NCBI GenBank assembly: GCA_964486935.1
Contig: CAZAPG010000007.1
Span: 62,001-126,000 of the forward strand
Length of the DNA stretch: 64,000 bases
From: CAZAPG01 sp964486935
Lineage (GTDB): Bacteria; Chloroflexota; Anaerolineae; 4572-78; J111
Reading direction: 5' to 3'
Positions 58,773 to 64,000 of this stretch are shown here, in pieces. A program made the translations under genes and the position numbers. The notes below the pieces were generated by a model. That model searched no databases and was not told where the DNA came from. It worked only from the letters and a program-made list of their open reading frames with translations. Positions within the stretch are counted from its first letter, which is position 1. Every line of letters starts with the position of its first letter.

Positions 58773-59615
58773 TTAGTTTATGACGCCGCTCTCAAAATAG
58801 GCTTTGAGCGCCTCTTGCCAGGGCCGCAATTCGATGCCCAGTTCTGCCCCGCGCATATTGGCCAGCGGGGTGAAGGGCGGCACGGTTGAGGCCCGCTGAA
58901 ATTCGGCCAGGGTGATAGGCTCGATGGGAATATCTTCCCGGCCACTTAGCCGCAAAATCTCTTTGGCAAAATCAAAGCGGGAGCAGTAACCGGAATTGAC
59001 AAAGTGGTAAATACCGTACTCGTGGGTTTTGACCAGTTGGGCCACGGCCTGGGCTAAATCTACGGTGTAGGTTGGGTTACTGATTTCATCGGTGACAACA
59101 CGTAGCTGGCCATGCTTGTCGGCGGCGGCAATAATTTTGGCCGGAAATTTGTTGCCGCCCCCGTACAGCCAGGCCGTGCGAACCACATAAAGCCCTTCGT
59201 GGCGCAGGTAGTGGGCGGTCATTTGCTCGCCGGCCCGTTTGGAACTGCCATAGGGGTTAACCGGTTGGGGTTTATCTTCTTCGGTATAGGGCCGGCCGGC
59301 GCGGCCATCAAACACCTCGTTGGTTGAAATGTAAACCATTTCGGCATTGCAGCGCAGGCAGGCGTGGGCCACGTTTTGAGCGCCAAAGGCGTTCACGCTA
59401 AACGCGGCGTCGGGGTCTTTGGCGCAGCCGTCAACATCGGTCATGGCGGCGGCGTGAATTACCAACTCCGGGCGCAGGTCTGATAATTGTTGCACAATGG
59501 CGTGGTCTTTTACATCCAGGCGGGGGGTGTCGAGCACATCAAAATTTTGTTGGTAGAATATTTTTTGTAGCGCCTGCCCCAGTTGGCCGGTGGCTCCGGT
59601 AATTATCACTCGCAT
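58773..59615 (-). CDS. rfbD: dTDP-4-dehydrorhamnose reductase
   Basis: The 280-residue product, from the ATG at 59615 with AAGGA about 9 nt upstream (an upstream in-frame ATG at 59678 would overlap the previous gene by 53 bp and add unrelated residues), is an extended short-chain dehydrogenase. The NAD(P) loop is GATGQLGQAL, AAMTDVDGCAKDP follows, and the catalytic Tyr and Lys are in NPYGSSKRAGE. The ending shows FTPLANMRGAELGIELRPW, as in RmlD. It reduces dTDP-4-dehydro-L-rhamnose to dTDP-L-rhamnose, the last step of the donor pathway. The earlier genes rfbA, rfbB and rfbC are not in this window, so they must lie elsewhere. Confidence 0.93.
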   Translation of the reverse strand: MRVIITGATGQLGQALQKIFYQQNFDVLDTPRLDVKDHAIVQQLSDLRPELVIHAAAMTDVDGCAKDPDAAFSVNAFGAQNVAHACLRCNAEMVYISTNEVFDGRAGRPYTEEDKPQPVNPYGSSKRAGEQMTAHYLRHEGLYVVRTAWLYGGGNKFPAKIIAAADKHGQLRVVTDEISNPTYTVDLAQAVAQLVKTHEYGIYHFVNSGYCSRFDFAKEILRLSGREDIPIEPITLAEFQRASTVPPFTPLANMRGAELGIELRPWQEALKAYFESGVIN

Positions 59616-59625
59616 AGGGTTATCC

Positions 59626-61395
59626 TTATAAATGTAATCCCGGCAGCGCGTCCGGCTCGGGTTTGGGTTGACTTTCATCCAGGTAACGGCGCGCCCGGTT
59701 GACCAGCAGGTTCAAGAGCATAATGGGCCAGGGCAGTATTAGCCCCAGTATGGCCGCAGCCCTTGCCTCGTGCAGGCTGGTGATTTGCCAAAAAAGGGAG
59801 CCAACCGGCGGTAAGTGCCAACTTATCACAAATCCGTTCTGCCAAAATGCCCAAAACAGGGGCAGGCCAAAAGCAAACGTTACCAGCACGCTAAAGCCAT
59901 AGCCGGCGCCCAGCAAGCTTGCCCAATCTTTTTCATTGGATAACATCAGCACAACCAGCATTAGCCCGCCGCCGGCCAGCAGGCTTACAGCCGTACGCCG
60001 GGTGATATCAAACGGCAGGTCCGCCAGATTATTCAGGGAGCTAATAGAGTAGCTGTAGCCTTGAATTTGATAAAGAATATGATAGAGTCCTAAAGTAATA
60101 CCAGCGGCAACAATAATCAACCCGGCGTAAGCTCCCCGACGCCGCCACAGGGTAATAGTTAAGATTGACAAGGCCAGCAAAGCAACCAGTAAACGCGGCC
60201 ATTGCTCTGCCCGCAAGCGGTTGTGCCGGGCGGTTGTCATTAACGTGTCGGCCTGCTGCTGGGTAAGCCGGGCCAGTTGAAATGCGCCGTCGATATTATT
60301 TTGGGTAAGCGTGTTACCGGCCTGATTCAAATCGGCAATTAAGGTTTCCGGCGCGGCAGAGCTTGGCGCAATTTGGGTTAAATAAGTCTGGGCCAGTTCT
60401 ACCCGCTGTTGCGACAACATCAGTTGAGCGATGGTTCTGTTTTTATTGCTGAGACGAAGCATTTCAAACAAAATTCGGCCCTGCGCCGCCCCCGGCTGCG
60501 CCAGCCCCAGCAGCGTTGTTACGGTAGGAGCAATATCGGTTTGGTCAACGTCGCTGTAGTTGCCGGGGGTAATGGCGGCGCCTAACATAATCAGCGGCTG
60601 CCAGATAACTTCTACTTCGTCGCCGCCGTGCCCGCCGCCGGCAATGTGCCCGTGGTCGCTCACAATCAGCAAGACCTGACGATTAAAATCTACCGCCCGG
60701 CTAATCCGGTCCAGGTGGGCATCAACTCTGGCCGCTGCCTGTCGATAAGCGTTACCCGCTGTGCCCCCCTGAGAGGCGGCTGCAACATCAAGCTGGGTTA
60801 AATGAATCAACATCAAATCGGGGGGCGTGGTTTTTAACACGGTCAGGGCCGCATCGACAATCATCTGGTCGGCCTCTGGGCCGGCGGCGTTAATAAAAAA
60901 GGTGTCATCCAGATGGTTGCGCGGAATCAGTCGCTGCCAATCGGCGGTACCCAGCAGCGCAGTATTAAGTTGGGCCTGATGAGCCTGGGCAAAAATGGTA
61001 TCGACCTCTACCAGCGATAGCGCCTCTACGGGCAGGTCAACCGGCGGGGCGGTGTTGGTTTCGGGGGGCGCGCCGCTAATTAAGGTTATGCGAGAACTTT
61101 GCGAATAGGTTGGCGGAAAACTACGCACCGCAGCGTTAGCGCCGGTTTGAACCAGGCGCGAATAGGTTGGCAAATTGAGCGTTTGGGCAGAATCGTAACC
61201 CAAACCGCTTACCAGTACCACAACCACCTGAGCCATTTGCGGCAGCAAGGCAGATTGGCCGGTCAACTCTGCGTTTTGCAATGGTGAGCGATAATTTTGA
61301 ATTGAGCGATTAAATGCGCCAATCCAGATGCTGGTTCCAATAATAACCACAGCCAGCAACAGAACGCTCAAAAAAATGGATAAATATTTAGGCAT
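59626..61395 (-). CDS. Alkaline-phosphatase-superfamily membrane protein
   Basis: The 589-residue product has an N-terminal membrane anchor (about 5-27) and an extracytoplasmic domain of the alkaline phosphatase/phosphodiesterase/sulfatase superfamily (50-380). Candidate metal ligands are in VVLVSGLGYDSAQ, D201 in LIHLTQLDVAA, and the metal site VSDHGHIAGGGHGGDE, plus a Ser/Thr nucleophile region SRITLISGAPP. About five membrane spans follow (400-575). Related proteins hydrolyse phosphodiesters, or transfer phosphoethanolamine or glycerol-phosphate groups onto glycans. The D-x-x-R-P context normally near the first metal is replaced by SGLGYD, so activity and substrate are uncertain. The rfbD start lies 10 bp after its stop, and the surface-glycan context suggests envelope modification. 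Confidence 0.82.
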   Translation of the reverse strand: MPKYLSIFLSVLLLAVVIIGTSIWIGAFNRSIQNYRSPLQNAELTGQSALLPQMAQVVVVLVSGLGYDSAQTLNLPTYSRLVQTGANAAVRSFPPTYSQSSRITLISGAPPETNTAPPVDLPVEALSLVEVDTIFAQAHQAQLNTALLGTADWQRLIPRNHLDDTFFINAAGPEADQMIVDAALTVLKTTPPDLMLIHLTQLDVAAASQGGTAGNAYRQAAARVDAHLDRISRAVDFNRQVLLIVSDHGHIAGGGHGGDEVEVIWQPLIMLGAAITPGNYSDVDQTDIAPTVTTLLGLAQPGAAQGRILFEMLRLSNKNRTIAQLMLSQQRVELAQTYLTQIAPSSAAPETLIADLNQAGNTLTQNNIDGAFQLARLTQQQADTLMTTARHNRLRAEQWPRLLVALLALSILTITLWRRRGAYAGLIIVAAGITLGLYHILYQIQGYSYSISSLNNLADLPFDITRRTAVSLLAGGGLMLVVLMLSNEKDWASLLGAGYGFSVLVTFAFGLPLFWAFWQNGFVISWHLPPVGSLFWQITSLHEARAAAILGLILPWPIMLLNLLVNRARRYLDESQPKPEPDALPGLHL

Positions 61396-61404
61396 AATTG
61401 GCAG

Positions 61405-61433
61405 ATTATACCAGTTTTTTCTAAAAGCCTAAA
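61405..61433 (-). promoter_or_regulatory. Extended -10 promoter with a nearly leaderless start
   Basis: On the minus strand this reads TTTAGG, 17 bp, TATAAT with TGG before the -10. Only 9 nt separate TATAAT from the ATG at 61395, so transcription should start within about 1-3 nt of the start codon. It heads the phosphatase, rfbD, glycosyltransferase and kinase-fusion run. Confidence 0.6.
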
Positions 61434-61523
61434 AATAGGGGCTTCTGGCTGGGCGACTGATTTTTGGAGATTCATGAAAATGGTGTAACATGTACCTTTG
61501 CGCAAGAACCATTGCCATAATTG

Positions 61524-61542
61524 TTGAATTTGGGAAATTCAA
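61524..61542. promoter_or_regulatory. Perfect inverted repeat, possible operator
   Basis: TTGAATTT-GGG-AAATTCAA, 8-bp arms with a 3-nt spacer, sits in the divergent gap 61396-61635 between the phosphatase gene and the Trp-repeat membrane gene. A bound dimer here could affect both promoters. No other feature is visible in the gap except a TATAAA-like stretch near 61567 for the plus-strand gene. Confidence 0.4.
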
Positions 61543-61635
61543 TAATATAGTTTGGCAATTAATTATTATAAAGAGAGACGAAGGAGAGGTAATTTCTAAA
61601 TTTCCCTCTAGCTGAGGGAGAATGGGAACAGTTTT

Positions 61636-64000
61636 ATGGTGGAAGCAAAAATAGAGGAACTGGAACGTCGTTATCAAAAGCTGGTTTATGATTTTCAAAC
61701 CGGCAGATTTGATGAGTCGACATTTGTTTCAGAAGTAGACAAACTGCAATTTCAGGATGATTGGGGCCGCTACTGGATGCTAGGCTCTCAAAGCGGCGCC
61801 TGGCACTACTACGATGGCCGCGATTGGCATCAGGCCGACCCGCGCGACCGGGAGAAACTGCCTTTTATGGATGACCAGGGCCGCTACTGGCAAAAAGGAG
61901 CCAAAAGCGGCGATTGGTATTATTACCAGCCCGAAACCGGGGAATGGGTAAAACCGGGGCAGGATGACCCCCGCGCCCCCTCGTCGCTGCAAAGTAAACA
62001 GCAACAAACTTCGGCAGGCGCAGCAACCCAGGCCGGCTACGGCTATCAGCCGCCCCAACAACAGGCCGCCGACTCCTCCGGTCAATTTGAAGCCCAATTA
62101 TTTCAAGATGACGAAGGCAGATATTGGACCATTGGCGCAAAAACCGGCCAGTGGTATTTTTACGACGAAAATGGCTGGCATCCTGCTCATGAATTTCAGG
62201 CCGGCGGGATGCAAACCGACCCATATCAGGCCGCGCCTGCTTACCCGCCTCCACAACAAACCGCCCCTTACTATCAGCAACCACCTTACCAGCCACCGGC
62301 GCAAGGCTATTCGGCGCCCCCCCCACAACCTGCTCAATGGCAAACCGGCCCTTCACCTGCGGCTACCCCAGGCGACCAACCTACACCACCCCAGGGCGCT
62401 CCCCAGGGAGGAACCTGGTATTATCACGATGGCAAGCAATGGCTCAAATACTCAACCGGCGAACCGGCCGAAGATGTTCCGCCAGACCCGCCGGTTATTT
62501 TGGAACACGAGGTTGAGTCGCCCAGGGCCAAAAAAGCCAAACCCAAAGTTGAAAGCGAACCCGCAGTTGCCGAATTTTTTGAGGATGACGAGCCGCCGGT
62601 CGAAGTGGTCGATATAGAGGTTATCACCGTATTTGAGGCCGAACCCGACGTTCAGGAAGATGAACTCGAACCCGAACCGGCCCCAAAATCAAAACCTGCG
62701 CCAAGAGTTAAGCGGGCTGCGGAACCTACTGAAGAGGTGGTCACAAGCAGCGTCGCGCCCAGAATAGACGAGTACATTCCCCGGAGAACCCGGCCCATGG
62801 GCGAGCCGCCGGCTGAAAAAAGCAAAGCCCGGCCCGAGCCAGAGCCGGAGCCAGAACTGGAAGCGGAAACCCCGGCAAAACGGCGCACCCCTTCCGATAC
62901 GGCCCAACCGGTTCAACCTCGCCGGCGGGCGACGCCGCATGAGCCAACCATCATCATCCCCACCGGCTCAACGGCATCGAGTATCTCGTCGCCTTCAACC
63001 ACCCGGGCCAGAATGCCCACCAAACCGGTGCGGCCAGAACCCCGGCGCGCTCACGATGACACCATGCCCATGGAGCCGGTGCCGCTCACAGGCCGCCCCG
63101 CAGCCGGGCCGTCGCCCGAACCCGCCCGCCACCGGCAGGTTACTCAACAACTGCCCAAAATTACCACCACCCCGGCGGCCCGCTCCGATACCAGCCAGCA
63201 GCTTCGGGTTGCTCAACGCGCCCGCCAGCCTACCCAGGAAAATGTCATCTCAAAACCGGCTCCTGGCCCGGCCACCCAACCGGCCGAAACCGAAGAAAAA
63301 GGCTACACCTTTGGCGACGTGCTGCGTTCATTTCCCAGCACCCTGTGGACATTGGCCATTGGGGTGGTAGTTCTGGTGATATTTGCTTTTGTCTTTATCG
63401 CTTTTTCTGTGTTTAGCGGGGGACTATTTGACAGCGGCGTTGCGGCGGTGCAGAGTCCAACCCCTACGCTGGATACCGGCATTGCGCCCGATACTACGCC
63501 CACCCCCGGCCCCACCCCTACCGACGTTGGCCCGGTCGATACACCCGCGCCGCTTTCGATGGTAATGTTTAGCAGCCCCGATTTAGGTTTTACCCTGGAA
63601 TATCCTGAAGTTTGGCAAACCACAGAAACCGCCCAGCAGGCCATCTTCTCCCCCTCGGCCGAAGGACTAGACCCTAACGCGCTTAACGATACCGGTATGC
63701 GCATTGGTATAACAACCGAAGTTACAAATATTGCCGACCTGCTGGCAACCATCCTCTCTAACTTTCCTGCCAACGCCGAAACATTGAACGACGGCACCAT
63801 CAGCATTGCTTCGCAAACCTGGACCTCTACCCAAATTCAGTTTGAAGATAACAACCTGGGCGGGCAGGGCATTGCCACTATCGCCGTTACCAACAAAGAT
63901 GGCAACGGTTACTTTTTGGTTGCCCTGGCCCCTGCCGGCGAGTGGAACATGGTGCAACCTGTTTTTCAAGAAATGATCAACAGCTTTCGCTTTGGCGCAG
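61636..64000 (+). CDS. Trp/Tyr-repeat single-span membrane protein (3' end cut by window)
   Basis: The frame is open from the ATG at 61636 to the window end (788 residues, no stop), so it is partial. GGGA lies 9 nt upstream. A short helical start (1-35) is followed by four aromatic repeats near residues 39, 77, 156 and 259 with the pattern GRYW-x2-G-x2-[ST]G-x-W-[YH]-[YF]-Y, an example being GRYWQKGAKSGDWYYY. The fourth copy keeps only the second half. Between and after them lie Pro/Gln-rich (195-258), acidic (280-350) and Pro/Arg-rich (350-540) segments. One TM follows (about 569-592, ending VFIAFSVFSGG), then a short TPTPGPT linker and an extracytoplasmic domain resembling PsbP-like/DUF1795 folds (DLGFTLEYPEVWQTTET). 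The repeats may bind peptides or glycans as in WW-like modules. Function unknown. Confidence 0.85.
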   Translation, partial: MVEAKIEELERRYQKLVYDFQTGRFDESTFVSEVDKLQFQDDWGRYWMLGSQSGAWHYYDGRDWHQADPRDREKLPFMDDQGRYWQKGAKSGDWYYYQPETGEWVKPGQDDPRAPSSLQSKQQQTSAGAATQAGYGYQPPQQQAADSSGQFEAQLFQDDEGRYWTIGAKTGQWYFYDENGWHPAHEFQAGGMQTDPYQAAPAYPPPQQTAPYYQQPPYQPPAQGYSAPPPQPAQWQTGPSPAATPGDQPTPPQGAPQGGTWYYHDGKQWLKYSTGEPAEDVPPDPPVILEHEVESPRAKKAKPKVESEPAVAEFFEDDEPPVEVVDIEVITVFEAEPDVQEDELEPEPAPKSKPAPRVKRAAEPTEEVVTSSVAPRIDEYIPRRTRPMGEPPAEKSKARPEPEPEPELEAETPAKRRTPSDTAQPVQPRRRATPHEPTIIIPTGSTASSISSPSTTRARMPTKPVRPEPRRAHDDTMPMEPVPLTGRPAAGPSPEPARHRQVTQQLPKITTTPAARSDTSQQLRVAQRARQPTQENVISKPAPGPATQPAETEEKGYTFGDVLRSFPSTLWTLAIGVVVLVIFAFVFIAFSVFSGGLFDSGVAAVQSPTPTLDTGIAPDTTPTPGPTPTDVGPVDTPAPLSMVMFSSPDLGFTLEYPEVWQTTETAQQAIFSPSAEGLDPNALNDTGMRIGITTEVTNIADLLATILSNFPANAETLNDGTISIASQTWTSTQIQFEDNNLGGQGIATIAVTNKDGNGYFLVALAPAGEWNMVQPVFQEMINSFRFGA

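Noticed and set aside
57688..58776. 362-codon plus-strand open frame
   Set aside because: It is opposite the glycosyltransferase gene, whose active-site motifs are intact. The plus-strand product has no coherent domain.
61429..61698. Minus-strand 89-codon open frame in the divergent gap
   Set aside because: It overlaps the start of the plus-strand Trp-repeat gene and the inverted repeat, has no ribosome site and no recognisable family.

Overview
The window looks like a chromosomal piece of a Chloroflexota bacterium, most likely Anaerolineae or a related class. This is inferred from GAF-rich sensor architectures, Thr/Pro (TPTATPT-type) extracytoplasmic linkers, the SH3b-tailed DUF389 protein and the alaS/pilM/baseplate-J/ruvX block. 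There is no rRNA, tRNA, CRISPR array, prophage or complete insertion sequence that I can see. Nearly everything is on the minus strand. The exceptions are a plus-strand island (43971-49274) and a partial plus-strand gene at the right edge.

Layout from left to right. (1) 179-2917: two paralogous four-helix membrane proteins, the second with a long acidic/proline-rich N-terminus carrying a repeated D-L-[TS]-G-[IL] motif. A terminator lies between them, and a 0.5-kb leader upstream carries three near-identical promoter copies. (2) 3439-33688: a unit of about 30 kb with fourteen minus-strand genes. It runs from a promoter near 33.82-33.85 kb to a terminator at 3.25 kb, with mostly small gaps or overlaps. 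It holds a lone receiver, eight large Cache/MHYT/V4R/PAS/GAF sensor proteins with no kinase or other output domain, two orphan substrate-binding lipoproteins, one complete histidine kinase built from the same sensor module, a threonine-synthase-like PLP enzyme fused to two receiver domains, and a second lone receiver. (3) 33930-37349: a NarX/NarL-type kinase and regulator pair. (4) 37594-43795: alaS, a PilM/FtsA-like ATPase, a baseplate-J-like membrane protein and ruvX, closed by a clear terminator. (5) 43971-49274, plus strand: a membrane hybrid histidine kinase followed by an ABC-2 type exporter. (6) 49276-52883: a MazF/PemK toxin remnant among palindromic repeats, a Usp-DUF389-SH3b membrane protein and a nitrilase-family amidase. 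(7) 52983-61395: a 1591-residue MBL-STAS-kinase-AAA-TPR protein, a glycosyltransferase, a dTDP-4-dehydrorhamnose reductase and a membrane phosphatase-superfamily protein. (8) 61636 onward: a tryptophan-repeat, single-span membrane protein cut by the window edge.

The most unusual element is region 2. Eight sensors share a GAF, a half-GAF and a conserved C-terminal tail, and only one neighbour has HisKA/HATPase domains. My working inference is a multi-input sensory array in which the kinase-less sensors and two ligand-binding lipoproteins feed one kinase. Its phosphoryl groups would go to stand-alone receivers and to an amino-acid enzyme with built-in receivers, rather than to a transcription factor. 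The sequence does not prove this. The 1591-residue fusion at 52983 is the second strong candidate for an undescribed signalling architecture.
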